This document shows positions 8,805 to 17,443 of a DNA stretch of 64,000 nt, one piece after another. The number at the start of each line of letters is the position of its first letter. Position 1 is the first letter of the stretch. The stretch is from Alistipes sp. (GTDB taxonomy: Bacteria; Bacteroidota; Bacteroidia; Bacteroidales; Rikenellaceae). The stretch lies in assembly GCF_020026455.1 (NCBI RefSeq), contig NZ_JAHHQJ010000002.1:176477-240476 (forward strand), read 5' to 3'. The position numbers were made by a program, and so were the translations under genes. The notes beneath the pieces are model-generated. The model was not told the origin of the DNA. It saw only the letters and a list, made by a program, of their open reading frames with translations, and made no database searches.

Positions 8805-10105
8805 AGGGAGGGTTTTCGCAGCGGCATGCGCACGGAGAAGGTGAGGCCGTCGTCGTCGATTTCGATGTCGCTGCCCGTGATCAGCTGCCAGCGCTTGCGC
8901 AGGTTCTCCAGCCCGATGCCGGTCGAAGGTTCGGGTTCGAGTTTGGGAACCTTGGGGTTCGACACCACGAGCTGTCCCCCTTCGGTGCGGACCGAGATGT
9001 GGAACGGTTTGGCGCGGGTGATCGAATTGTGCTTGACGGCGTTGTCGATCAGCGGCTGCAGCGAGAAGGCCGGGAGTTTCCACCCGCGGTATTTCTCGTC
9101 GACGTCGATGTCGAAAAAGAGCTTGTCGGCATAGCGGATCTTGAACAGGTAGCTGTAAGCCTCCAGGAATTTCAGCTCCTCGTCAAGCGTCATCAGCATG
9201 CTCTGGCCATTCTGGATGATGTAGCGGAACGTATAGGAAAGCTGGTCGATGTAGGTCAGGGCCTTCTGGTCGTGCTGCTCGCGCACGAGCATCGCCAGCG
9301 AGTTGAGCGAATTGAAGAAGAAATGGGGGTTGATCTGCCCGACGAGCATGTTGTAACGTGTCGTGAGGTTTTCGTTCTTGAGCCGCTCGTTCTCGACGAC
9401 GACGGCCTGCCGCTGGGAGATCAGCACATAGATGCGCCCGTAGAGCATCGACGCCACCACGGCGAACGAGCATTTGAGCAGCAGCATGTAGTCGAACATG
9501 CGCCCGCTCATGAAGTTCGGTTCGATACACCCCGTGTGCCATGCCGTGACGGGAGCCACGCAATAGAGGGCGACCGCCGCGACGCAGCACCACAGGCAGC
9601 GGCGCACGAAGCGCGTCATGGAGTAATTGTGTCTGACGGACGTGAGGATCGAGAGCAGGACGAACGACACGACCAGATAGTAGAGCAGCTGCAGGAGCAG
9701 CTCCGTCATCTTCGAAGGCCCGTTGTAGAGTTTGCCGTAATCGAACTCCGCGCCGTTGCAGATGCGGATGTGGGCCAGCATCGGATGCGCCCTCTCGGAG
9801 CGCGGCGGCATCAGATCCGCGACGATCCGGTCGCCGGGTGCGATCTCCAGCCACCGCATGCGCCGCGTGGGCACGTAGACGCTGTCGCCGTTCTCGTAAA
9901 TCAGGTATCCGTAGCCGTCGGGATGGACCGCAAGCACCCCTTCCTCGGGCCGTTCGAAGGCCCTCTGGCCGGAAGGGCGGGTCTGGCTGTCGCTGTTCAG
10001 GTCCACGAGCATCAGCAGCACATAGGAGAAGTTGACCACCAGGCTGATCGCCACGGCAACCAGCAGGTTGAGCACCAGATCCGCGTATTTGGGTTGCAGT
10101 TTCAT
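8801..10105 (-). CDS. LytS-like sensor histidine kinase (His_kinase family)
   Basis: The 434-residue product is an inner-membrane kinase: a first membrane helix at about residues 10-36, a soluble periplasmic-like loop to about 135, then several further helices to about 240. The cytoplasmic kinase core follows, with phosphoacceptor His261 in INPHFFFNSLN, an N-box LQPLIDNAVKHN and a G-box TGIGLENLR. This is the PF06580 class that pairs with LytTR regulators. I chose the ATG at 10105 because it begins directly before the first membrane helix; the upstream frame runs into the neighbouring gene. The gene overlaps its regulator by 4 nt. The stimulus is unknown. A 9-bp hairpin lies in the leader at 10125-10146. 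Confidence 0.92.
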   Translation of the reverse strand: MKLQPKYADLVLNLLVAVAISLVVNFSYVLLMLVDLNSDSQTRPSGQRAFERPEEGVLAVHPDGYGYLIYENGDSVYVPTRRMRWLEIAPGDRIVADLMPPRSERAHPMLAHIRICNGAEFDYGKLYNGPSKMTELLLQLLYYLVVSFVLLSILTSVRHNYSMTRFVRRCLWCCVAAVALYCVAPVTAWHTGCIEPNFMSGRMFDYMLLLKCSFAVVASMLYGRIYVLISQRQAVVVENERLKNENLTTRYNMLVGQINPHFFFNSLNSLAMLVREQHDQKALTYIDQLSYTFRYIIQNGQSMLMTLDEELKFLEAYSYLFKIRYADKLFFDIDVDEKYRGWKLPAFSLQPLIDNAVKHNSITRAKPFHISVRTEGGQLVVSNPKVPKLEPEPSTGIGLENLRKRWQLITGSDIEIDDDGLTFSVRMPLRKPSL

Positions 10106-10233
10106 GGATGAACGTTTTGTTGCGGTTTCAGACTGCGGTCTGAAACGTCCTTTTCGTTTTTTCCCTCCCGGGGAGAGATCGGAGCGGGGCAGATCTGCAA
10201 ATGCAGTCGCCGGCCGCAGCGTGCGGAAAAGGG

Positions 10234-10770
10234 CTACTCTTCCGGTTCGCCGTACCAGGAGGCATAGAGCATGTAGTCGCGGGCCGTGCGGCGGATGATC
10301 TCCTCGCGCTGCTCCGCGGTCACCTCCTTGACCTTCTTGGCCGGGACTCCCGCATAGACCGAGTTGGGTTCCAGCTGCGCGTTCGAGAGCACCAGTGCAT
10401 TGGCCGCGATGATGCACCCCGAGGGGATGCGGGCATTGTCCAGAAGGGTGGCGCCCATGCCGATCAGGCAGTTGTCGCCGATCACCGCACCGTGGATGAT
10501 GGCGTTGTGACCCACCGAAACGTCGTTGCCGATGATCGTCTGCGAAGGGTGCTTCGCCTTGTCGTAGATGGCGTGGAGCACCACGCCGTCCTGGATGTTC
10601 GTGCGGTCGCCGATGACGATCCTGTTCACGTCGCCCCGCAGCACGGCGTTGTACCAGATCGAACAGTCGCGGCCGATGGTCACGTTGCCCAGAATGACGG
10701 CCGTCTCGGCCAGAAAGGTGTTTTCTCCGATCACAGGCTCATGCCCGCGGACTTTTCGTATAAGTGCCAT
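10234..10770 (-). CDS. Gamma-carbonic-anhydrase-family hexapeptide-repeat protein
   Basis: The 178-residue protein consists mostly of imperfect hexapeptide repeats ([LIV]-G-x-x-x-x), which fold as a left-handed beta-helix. It has the family segments IWYNAVLRGDVNRIVIGD, NIQDGVVLH and SVGHNAIIHG, where histidines contribute to the trimer-interface metal site, and ends with a C-terminal helix (from about residue 145). Members are cytosolic trimers; some hydrate CO2, whereas many bacterial YrdA/PaaY-type proteins have other or unknown activities. It stands alone between the kinase and mazG. Family assignment is secure, enzymatic activity is inferred. Confidence 0.9.
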   Translation of the reverse strand: MALIRKVRGHEPVIGENTFLAETAVILGNVTIGRDCSIWYNAVLRGDVNRIVIGDRTNIQDGVVLHAIYDKAKHPSQTIIGNDVSVGHNAIIHGAVIGDNCLIGMGATLLDNARIPSGCIIAANALVLSNAQLEPNSVYAGVPAKKVKEVTAEQREEIIRRTARDYMLYASWYGEPEE

Positions 10771-10854
10771 AATTTCGTTGTTTCTGAATAATCCTACAAA
10801 AAACAGAGTCCCCGGCCGGCACGGCGGACCACCGCCGCACGCAAAACGGACTTC

Positions 10855-11628
10855 CTACTGCCGTTTGGCTTCCTGCCAGAGCTCCTCCATCGCATCGAGC
10901 GACAGGTCGTGGAGCGTATGTCCCTTTGCCGCAGCGTGTTCCTCCATGTAATTAAAGCGTCGGATGAACTTCCTGTTCGTACATTCCAGCGCCGATTCGG
11001 GATCCACGCCATAGAGGCGGCAGGCGTTGATAAGCGCGAACAGCAGGTCGCCGAATTCGCCCTCGAGGTCGGCCTTGCTGCCCGATTTCATCTCGGCTTC
11101 CACCTCGCCCAGCTCCTCGCGGACCTTGTCCCAGACATCCTCCTTGTGCTCCCAGTCGAAACCCGCTCCGGCGGCCTTTTCGCCCATGCGGTAGGCCTTG
11201 ACCATCGCCGGAAGCGAACGCGGAACACCGCCCAGCGTGCCGCTCCGGCGGTTCTTCTTGCGGAGCTTCAGCGCCTCCCAGTTCTCCCGGACCTGATCCG
11301 GTGTGTCGGCGTGGATGTCGCCGTAGACGTGGGGATGGCGGTAGATCAATTTGTCGCACAGCGCGTTGGCCACATCGCCGAAATCGAACGCTCCCTCTTC
11401 CTCGCCCAGTTTCGAATAGAACACCACATGCAGCAGCAGGTCGCCCAGCTCCTCCTTGATGCCCTCCATATTGTGGTCGGTAATGGCATCGGCCAGTTCG
11501 TAAGTCTCCTCGATGGTATTGCTGCGCAGCGAGTCGAATGTCTGCTCGCGGTCCCAGGGGCACTCGCGGCGCAGGGTGTTCATCACCTCCAGGAGACGGG
11601 CCGTGGCCTTCAGGCGTTTATCATCCAT
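10855..11628 (-). CDS. mazG: Nucleoside triphosphate pyrophosphohydrolase MazG
   Basis: The 257-residue product has two MazG modules as in E. coli MazG: an N-terminal one with the segment CPWDREQTFDSLR and the metal-binding EETYELADAI plus EELGDLLLHVVF, and a C-terminal one with EELGEVEAEM and EGEFGDLLFALINACR. It cleaves nucleoside triphosphates to monophosphate and pyrophosphate, a house-cleaning role, and can influence (p)ppGpp levels. I start at the ATG at 11628, which gives the normal N-terminus (MDDKRLKATARLLEVM). A TACCTTTG promoter element lies about 85 nt upstream, divergent from the hexosaminidase promoter. Confidence 0.93.
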   Translation of the reverse strand: MDDKRLKATARLLEVMNTLRRECPWDREQTFDSLRSNTIEETYELADAITDHNMEGIKEELGDLLLHVVFYSKLGEEEGAFDFGDVANALCDKLIYRHPHVYGDIHADTPDQVRENWEALKLRKKNRRSGTLGGVPRSLPAMVKAYRMGEKAAGAGFDWEHKEDVWDKVREELGEVEAEMKSGSKADLEGEFGDLLFALINACRLYGVDPESALECTNRKFIRRFNYMEEHAAAKGHTLHDLSLDAMEELWQEAKRQ

Positions 11629-11714
11629 GTTACAACTTGTTTTTCGTCCCGGGCACAGAAGCGGTTTATCCGCAATCGGCCTCCGGTCGCCCGTTAAAAC
11701 CGGGGGCACTCCGA

Positions 11715-11722
11715 CAAAGGTA
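11715..11722 (-). promoter_or_regulatory. Promoter -7 element (TACCTTTG) of mazG
   Basis: The minus strand reads TACCTTTG in the divergent intergenic region, giving a leader of roughly 85 nt. The -33 region would overlap the divergent -7 element. Confidence 0.5.
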
Positions 11723-11743
11723 GCATATTCGGCGGAAAAAAAG

Positions 11744-11751
11744 TAACTTTG
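11744..11751 (+). promoter_or_regulatory. Promoter -7 element (TAACTTTG) of the GH20 gene
   Basis: TAACTTTG matches TAnnTTTG and ends 24 nt before the ATG at 11776. This spacing supports choosing 11776 rather than the ATG at 11749, which falls inside or right at the promoter. Confidence 0.6.
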
Positions 11752-11775
11752 CGAGAAACAAAATCCGCATGTCTC

Positions 11776-13935
11776 ATGAAATTACGGCTTCCGATCCCCC
11801 TGACGGCACTCCTTTGCGGCCTGTACACCGCCGCGGCGCAGCCCGCTCCGCAAACGGAGACACCCCGCGAAGGGATCTTCACGTTCGGGCCCGAAACGAC
11901 AATCTCCGCCGACAGCGAACTGACTCCTCTGGCCGAATACGCCGCCGAATACCTCGGATGCGGGCTCCGCAACGAAGTGACGGGGAAGAGTGCCGTCACG
12001 CTGACGCTCGAAGCCCCGGACGGGGAGCCCTCGGAGGCCTACATCCTCGACATCGCCCCCGACCACATCCAGATCGGCAGTTCCTCCCGCGGCGGGATTT
12101 TCAACGGGCTGCAACAGCTCTTCCGGCTGCTGCCGCCCGAAGTCTACGCCCGCAGGGGGCTGGCTCCGGGAACCGGGATCGCCTGTGTCAGGATCGAGGA
12201 CAAGCCGCGGTTCGGCTATCGGGGGATGATGCTCGACGTGGCGCGGACGTGGATCGGAGCAGATGAAGTAAAGCGTTATATAGATCTGTTTTCATACCAC
12301 AATATCAACAAGCTGCATCTTCATCTTTCGGACGACGAGGGGTGGCGCATCGAGATCCGTTCGCACCCCGAATTGACCCGGATCGGCGGCTTTCGCGGCG
12401 GCGACTCGCCCATAAGGCCCGTATATGGCAAATGGTCGGAAAAATACGGCGGTTACTTCAAGCAAAGCGAGATGCGCGAGCTGATCCGTTACGCCGCCCT
12501 GCGCAATATCGAGATCATTCCCGAAATCGACCTGCCGGGCCACAGCCGCAACATCGCGTCCGTGCTTCCCGAAATCCGCTGCAACTATCGGCCCGACACC
12601 GTGTCGACCAACGGTTACGACTACCGTTCGGTGTGGTGTGTGGCCCGGGAGGAGAACTACGTCCTGCTGGGCGACATTCTGGGCGAAGTGTGCGCGCTGT
12701 TTCCCTCGGAGTACATCCATGTGGGCGGCGACGAGGTCGACCTGACGCAGTGGGAGCGGTGTCCCGACTGCCGGGCGCTGATGAGGCGGAAAGGAATGAC
12801 CGACCCGCACCGGCTGGAGGACCTCTTCATGGAGCGCGTGGCCGCAATCCTCCACGCGCACAGCAAGCGGCCCGCCGTGTGGAACGAAGCGGTGCACACG
12901 GGGGCCTTTACGAAAGAGTGCCGCGTACATGGCTGGGAGAGTGTCAAGGCCTGTCTCGACGCCACGGCGAAGGGCTATCGCACCGTCGTGATGCCGGGGG
13001 AGTACTTCTATTTCGACATGCGCCAGTCGCCGCACGAGGACGGACACGACTGGGCGGCGATCTTCGATGCCAAAAAGGTCCATAGCTTCCGTTTCGAGGG
13101 GTTCGGTCCCGAACAGATGCGCAACGTCGAGGGGTTGCAGGGGGCATTCTTCAGCGAAGCCTACATCTCGCACGAGCCGGAGAAGCCCGACTTCCTCGAC
13201 TACATGCTCTTTCCGCGCGTCTGCGCCCTCGCACGCATTGCCTGGAGCGGCAAGGCCGAAGAGTGGGGCGCCTATTACGAAGAGTTGAAAGGAAGACATT
13301 ACGACCGTATGGCGGCCATGGGCATCCGTTTCCGGTTGTTCCCCCCGAAGGTCGACTACACCGACGGTGCATTCACCGCTTCGACGGACGACGGGTCCGC
13401 GATTTACTACCTCGAAGACGGCGACCCGGAAGAACATCGCTACACGGCACCGGTCCGCACCCGGAAACCGCATCGCTACCGGTTCTACTCGCGTTACGGC
13501 ACCGCCCGCAGCCCCTATGCGACCGACAGGTCGCGGTGGAGGACCCTGACTCCCGCCGTGACGATCACGACCTCGATGGGCGAGAGCACGAAGTTTCCCC
13601 TTGCCAACGCCGGGACCTACAAGGGCTTTGCGCGCACGCGCCGCGCCTGCCGCCGGCAGGACTGGATTCGCTACACGTTCGAAGAGCCGGTGAGGTGTCG
13701 TGAGATGTACCTGCAGACGGGAAACCGCCAGCTGCCGAAGACGATCCTGATGACGGGTTACGCCGAGGTGTCGTACGACGGAGAGACGTTCGAGCGGGCG
13801 GGGGAGTTGGAAATGGGGAGCATCACGCTGCACCCCGGGCGTCCGGTGAAGGCCGTGCGGATCGTCTCGACTTGCGACGACAACGGCACGCCCTACGTCA
13901 CGATCCAACCGCCGCAGGTGAGACCCGTATTGTGA
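11776..13935 (+). CDS. Beta-N-acetylhexosaminidase, glycoside hydrolase family 20
   Basis: The 719-residue enzyme has a signal peptide (MKLRLPIPLTALLCGLYTAAA), a GH20b alpha/beta domain (about 25-135), and the catalytic TIM barrel (about 140-490), which starts with the typical FGYRGMMLDVAR segment and contains the Asp319-Glu320 pair in HVGGDEVDLTQW. Glu is the acid/base and Asp positions the substrate acetamido group. The C-terminal part carries chitobiase-type beta-sandwich modules. It removes terminal GlcNAc or GalNAc from glycans such as mucin or host N-glycans and should act in the periplasm or outside. It is a lone gene with its own promoter and no adjacent SusCD pair. Confidence 0.93.
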   Translation: MKLRLPIPLTALLCGLYTAAAQPAPQTETPREGIFTFGPETTISADSELTPLAEYAAEYLGCGLRNEVTGKSAVTLTLEAPDGEPSEAYILDIAPDHIQIGSSSRGGIFNGLQQLFRLLPPEVYARRGLAPGTGIACVRIEDKPRFGYRGMMLDVARTWIGADEVKRYIDLFSYHNINKLHLHLSDDEGWRIEIRSHPELTRIGGFRGGDSPIRPVYGKWSEKYGGYFKQSEMRELIRYAALRNIEIIPEIDLPGHSRNIASVLPEIRCNYRPDTVSTNGYDYRSVWCVAREENYVLLGDILGEVCALFPSEYIHVGGDEVDLTQWERCPDCRALMRRKGMTDPHRLEDLFMERVAAILHAHSKRPAVWNEAVHTGAFTKECRVHGWESVKACLDATAKGYRTVVMPGEYFYFDMRQSPHEDGHDWAAIFDAKKVHSFRFEGFGPEQMRNVEGLQGAFFSEAYISHEPEKPDFLDYMLFPRVCALARIAWSGKAEEWGAYYEELKGRHYDRMAAMGIRFRLFPPKVDYTDGAFTASTDDGSAIYYLEDGDPEEHRYTAPVRTRKPHRYRFYSRYGTARSPYATDRSRWRTLTPAVTITTSMGESTKFPLANAGTYKGFARTRRACRRQDWIRYTFEEPVRCREMYLQTGNRQLPKTILMTGYAEVSYDGETFERAGELEMGSITLHPGRPVKAVRIVSTCDDNGTPYVTIQPPQVRPVL

Positions 13936-13938
13936 GCC

Positions 13939-14568
13939 TCAGCTGCGGGTTGCAGCCTTGAAGGCGCAGCGGAAGAAGAGGTATTGCGCGAGGTAGTAGG
14001 TAGTCATGACAACCCAGGTCCGGGCCGGGACCGGGCCGATGAAACGGCTCCAGGCGATCACCCCGTCGGAAAAGACGAACAGCAGAGCCGCAGACCGGAA
14101 TCCGGCGGCGCACGCCCCGTCGTACTGGAGCACCGAGCAGAGCATGGCGGCGATGATCAGCCCGTAGACGGCCACGCCGATGCGTTCGCCCGGAAACGGG
14201 GCCTCGGGGACGATGACGGCGAACAGGAAAGCGAGCAGCGGGACGATGACCGCCAGCGAAGTCCCGCGGAGCGGGCGTCGCGCCCGGGGCAGGAACCACC
14301 ACACATAGGCTATATGGGCCAGCGCGAAGAAGGACATTTGGGGAATGAACAGATCTCCGGCGCCCATGGCATCCCCGGCGGCGGAAAACAGGAAGGCCAG
14401 TCCGAACGGGAACAGTTCCCGGCGCCGCGTCAGGAACACAGCCAGGGAGAGCAGCAGGACGGGGCAGGCGACCTTGCAGGGCAGCACGGCAGCCGGAGTG
14501 AAGAACACGGCGACGCCCGCCGCGAAAAGCAGCGTCGTCAAGGTGGGGATATGGCAAAGGTGTCGCAC
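13939..14568 (-). CDS. YhhN-family membrane protein (lysoplasmalogenase-like)
   Basis: The 209-residue frame is highly hydrophobic with about eight membrane helices and shows the YhhN-family pattern: FLFSAAGDAMGAG with a conserved Asp, FALAHIAYVWWF, and a C-terminal segment FVFSDGVIAWSRF. Eukaryotic TMEM86 relatives hydrolyse lysoplasmalogen; bacterial function is less certain. No ATG fits the N-terminus, so I use the GTG at 14568; a TTG slightly downstream is an alternative. The gene lies just after the pheT terminator, convergent with and only 3 nt from the GH20 gene. Confidence 0.75.
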   Translation of the reverse strand: MRHLCHIPTLTTLLFAAGVAVFFTPAAVLPCKVACPVLLLSLAVFLTRRRELFPFGLAFLFSAAGDAMGAGDLFIPQMSFFALAHIAYVWWFLPRARRPLRGTSLAVIVPLLAFLFAVIVPEAPFPGERIGVAVYGLIIAAMLCSVLQYDGACAAGFRSAALLFVFSDGVIAWSRFIGPVPARTWVVMTTYYLAQYLFFRCAFKAATRS

Positions 14569-14583
14569 GGGCCGATTCGAAAG

Positions 14584-14618
14584 AAGACCGCCCGGCTCCG
14601 ATGGGGCCGGGCGGTCTT
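14584..14618 (-). terminator. Rho-independent terminator of pheT
   Basis: Thirteen-nt perfect GC-rich arms (14584-14596 and 14606-14618) are followed on the minus strand by a T-rich tract. It lies 18 nt after the pheT stop. Confidence 0.85.
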
Positions 14619-14636
14619 TCGCTTTGAGCAAATTCG

Positions 14637-17102
14637 TCAGGCCCGGACCTGGGCGCCGCATTTCTGCTCGAACTGCCGGGTGAGGTTCGACATCACACGC
14701 TCGATCGTCCGCTCGTCCAGCGTGCGGGTCTTGTCCTCCAGGATGAAGTTCAGCGCATAGGATTTCTTGCCCTCGGGGAGTTTGTCGCCCTCGTAGACAT
14801 CGAACAGCGAGATGCTTTTCAGCAGTTTGCGCTCGGCGGCGAAGGCTGCGTCGCGCAGCGACGAGAAGGTCACGGACTTGTCCACCAGCAGCGCCAGGTC
14901 GCGTCGGACCTCGGGGAATTTCGACAGCTCCACGGCGGTGATCTTCTGTTTTCGGGTCGACTTGGAAAGCAGGTCGAAATTCAGCTCCAGATAGTACACA
15001 TCCTGCTTGACATCGATCCGGCGGCGGATGGCGGGAGCCACGGTGCCGATCTGCAGCAGCTCTTTGCCGTTGAGCGACATCGTGAGACCCTCGCTGAAAA
15101 GATCGCTGTCGAGCGTCTCGGTCTTCAGCGCGTAGATGTCGAGGCCGAAGCGGCGGAGCAGTTTTTCGGCAACGGCGCGCAGGGTGAAGAACGACGCCTT
15201 CTCGGGCTTCGCGTTCCACGACTGTGGCGTCGAGACGCCCGTGACTGCGATGGAGAGGCGGTACTCCTCGAAGTAGGCCGCCAGGCGGTTCTCCTCCGTG
15301 CGCCTTGACGCATCGTAGAAATAGCAGTTGCCGAACTCGTAGAGGCACAGGTCGCCATTGCGGCGGTTGGCATTCAGCCCGACGGCCTCCAGCATGTTGA
15401 ACAGCAGCGTCTGGCGCATCACGTTCAAATCGGAGCTCAACGGATTGAGAATACGCACGCAGCGCTCGGCGGGACAAGCGGTCAGCCCTTCGTAGTAGGC
15501 CCCTTTCGTCAGCGAATTGGACATGATCTCGGTAAACCCGTTGGCCGTGAGGAAATCGGCCGCGAGGTTCATCAGCCGGCCGCGGTCGGGTTTCGGCGCA
15601 TAGGAGAGCGTCGAACGGACCTGCGTGGGGATTTCGACGTTGTTATAGCCGTAGATGCGCAGGATGTCCTCGATCAGGTCGGCTTCGCGCTGCACGTCGA
15701 CGCGGTAGGGCGGTACGGAGACCGTCAGCACGCCGTCCCGCTCGGCGAGGATCTTCACCTCCAGCGCCGCGATGATCGTGCGGACCACTTCTTCGGGAAT
15801 CTGCTTGCCGATCAGCGCATTGACCCTCGACAGCGAGACGTCGAAGACGAAATCCCCGATCGGCTCAGGATAGATGTCCGTAATAGCGCTGGAGATCGTT
15901 CCCCCGGCCAGTTCCTTCATCAGCAGGGCGGCGCGCTTGGCCGCATAGACCTGCATGTTGGGGTCGACGCCGCGCTCGAAGCGGAACGAAGAGTCGGTAT
16001 TCAGGCCGAAACGCTTGGCCGTCTTGCGCACCCACACGGGGTTGAAATAGGCGCTCTCGATAAATACGTCGGTCGTGGTGTCGCTCACGCCCGAATCCAA
16101 ACCGCCGAAGACGCCAGCGATGCACATGGGGCGCTCGGCCGAGCAGATCATCAGGTCCTTGTCCGTCAGTTTGCGCTCCACACCGTCCAGCGTCACGAAG
16201 GGTGTGCCCTCGGCGCAGGTGCGGACCACGACCTGACGGCCTTCGATCTTCGCAACGTCGAAGGCGTGAAGCGGCTGGCCCAGCTCGAAGAGCACGAAAT
16301 TGGTGATGTCCACTAGGTTGTTCTTGGGGTTGATGCCCGCGGCGCGCAGGCAGTTCTGCATCCACTCGGGCGACGGGCCGACCTTGCAGCCCGTGACCGT
16401 GACTCCGGCATAGCGGGGCGCAGCCTCGGGATTTTCAACGCGGACAGCAACCTCCAGGTCGTGATTGTCGGGAGCGAAGGCCGAAACGTCGGGCAGCGTC
16501 ACGGCGACATCTTCGCCGCGGCTCTTCAGGTAAGCGGCCAGATCGCGCGCCACGCCGATGTGCGAAGCGGCATCCACGCGGTTGGGCGTGAGGCCGATCT
16601 GGATCAGGTAGTCGTCCTCCACATGCAGGAAGTCGCGGGCCGCCATGCCCACGGGAGCGTCGGCGGGAAGCTCCATGATGCCCTCGTGCGAAGTCCCGAT
16701 GCCCAGTTCGTCCTCGGCACAGAGCATGCCGAGCGACTCCACGCCGCGGATCTTCGAACGCTTGATCTTGAACTCCTCGTCGCCGCCGTCGGGGTAGAGC
16801 ACCGCTCCGACCGTGGCGCAGAGCACCTTGAGGCCCGCCCGGCAGTTCGCGGCGCCGCAGACGATCGGCAGCGGCTCGGCGGCTCCCACGTCGACCGTGG
16901 TGATGTGCAGGTGGTCCGAATCGGGATGGTCGACACAGGTCAGAACCTGGCCGACGACAACGCCCCGCAGGCCGCCTTTCACGGTTTCGATCTGCTCGAA
17001 GCCTTCGACCTCGAGGCCGATGTCCGTCAGGATTTCAGCGATCTTTTCGGCCGGAAGATCGGTTGCGATATAGCGTTTGAGCCAGTTATACGAAATATTC
17101 AT
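14637..17102 (-). CDS. pheT: Phenylalanine--tRNA ligase beta subunit
   Basis: This 821-residue protein has the full bacterial PheT layout: N-terminal domain MNISYNWLKRYIATDLPAEK, an EMAP-like tRNA-binding domain (about 40-155), B3/B4 editing domain (about 205-380, ending near FGLNTDSSFRFERG), B5 domain (about 400-475), the catalytic-like core and a C-terminal FDX-ACB anticodon-binding domain. With PheS (not in the window) it forms the (alpha-beta)2 synthetase that charges tRNA-Phe and hydrolyses Tyr-tRNA-Phe. It is monocistronic, with a promoter at 17135-17142 and a strong terminator. Confidence 0.97.
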   Translation of the reverse strand: MNISYNWLKRYIATDLPAEKIAEILTDIGLEVEGFEQIETVKGGLRGVVVGQVLTCVDHPDSDHLHITTVDVGAAEPLPIVCGAANCRAGLKVLCATVGAVLYPDGGDEEFKIKRSKIRGVESLGMLCAEDELGIGTSHEGIMELPADAPVGMAARDFLHVEDDYLIQIGLTPNRVDAASHIGVARDLAAYLKSRGEDVAVTLPDVSAFAPDNHDLEVAVRVENPEAAPRYAGVTVTGCKVGPSPEWMQNCLRAAGINPKNNLVDITNFVLFELGQPLHAFDVAKIEGRQVVVRTCAEGTPFVTLDGVERKLTDKDLMICSAERPMCIAGVFGGLDSGVSDTTTDVFIESAYFNPVWVRKTAKRFGLNTDSSFRFERGVDPNMQVYAAKRAALLMKELAGGTISSAITDIYPEPIGDFVFDVSLSRVNALIGKQIPEEVVRTIIAALEVKILAERDGVLTVSVPPYRVDVQREADLIEDILRIYGYNNVEIPTQVRSTLSYAPKPDRGRLMNLAADFLTANGFTEIMSNSLTKGAYYEGLTACPAERCVRILNPLSSDLNVMRQTLLFNMLEAVGLNANRRNGDLCLYEFGNCYFYDASRRTEENRLAAYFEEYRLSIAVTGVSTPQSWNAKPEKASFFTLRAVAEKLLRRFGLDIYALKTETLDSDLFSEGLTMSLNGKELLQIGTVAPAIRRRIDVKQDVYYLELNFDLLSKSTRKQKITAVELSKFPEVRRDLALLVDKSVTFSSLRDAAFAAERKLLKSISLFDVYEGDKLPEGKKSYALNFILEDKTRTLDERTIERVMSNLTRQFEQKCGAQVRA

Positions 17103-17134
17103 ATCGTTAAGGTTTGAATTTGCGGATAATCACG

Positions 17135-17142
17135 CAAAAATA
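17135..17142 (-). promoter_or_regulatory. Promoter -7 element (TATTTTTG) of pheT
   Basis: The minus strand reads TATTTTTG, 32 nt before the pheT ATG, in an AT-rich region. No clear -33 element is seen. Confidence 0.5.
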
Positions 17143-17210
17143 TAAATTTTTCCGCAAAAAACGGTAAAAAATCCCTACATATAAAGGTATCAAAAATAAT
17201 TCGTAAAAAA

Positions 17211-17242
17211 TTTGCATTTAACAGCACGACCGCATATTTTTG
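17211..17242 (+). promoter_or_regulatory. Promoter of the trp leader-trpB2 unit
   Basis: TTTG at 17211-17214 and TATTTTTG at 17235-17242 are separated by 20 nt, a near-ideal Bacteroidetes -33/-7 pair. Transcription would begin just before the leader-peptide ATG at 17262. Confidence 0.7.
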
Positions 17243-17261
17243 CAAAAAACAAAATCGGAAG

Positions 17262-17345
17262 ATGATCCGCATCTGCAACATACAGGCTTGGTGGTGGCGC
17301 TCATTGACTCTCGTGAACAATGAGTGCGGAACCGTGTGTGTATAG
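17262..17345 (+). CDS. trp leader peptide with three consecutive Trp codons
   Basis: A 27-codon frame beginning MIRICNIQAWWWRSL is preceded by GGAAG 1 nt upstream of the ATG and lies about 20 nt after a good promoter. Three adjacent TGG codons (17289-17297) are extremely unlikely by chance directly upstream of a tryptophan-synthase gene. A 10-bp hairpin (17297-17306 with 17318-17327) starts at the last Trp codon, and a terminator hairpin follows at 17368-17400. This is the classic layout for ribosome-mediated attenuation: a ribosome stalled at Trp codons would open the first hairpin and favour readthrough. The peptide itself probably has no other function. Confidence 0.72.
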   Translation: MIRICNIQAWWWRSLTLVNNECGTVCV

Positions 17346-17367
17346 TTGTCCCCCCAAAAAATACACA

Positions 17368-17409
17368 AGCCCGTTGTTTACGAAAGGTAAGCAGCGGGCT
17401 TTTTCTTTT
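17368..17409 (+). terminator. Attenuator terminator upstream of trpB2
   Basis: A stem of about 14 bp (17368-17381 with 17386-17400, two G-U pairs, small GAAA-type loop) is followed by TTTTCTTTT at 17401-17409. It lies between the leader peptide and the trpB2 ATG at 17444, so transcription must pass it to express the enzyme. Confidence 0.75.
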
Positions 17410-17443
17410 GCTCCGTTCAAATTCCAAAAAAACGATACCGATT

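Noticed and set aside
17099..17368. Phe-rich minus-strand frame before pheT as a possible Phe leader peptide
   Set aside because: The likely pheT promoter (17135-17142) lies inside it, so most would not be transcribed, and Phe codons are expected in AT-rich DNA. No terminator structure follows.
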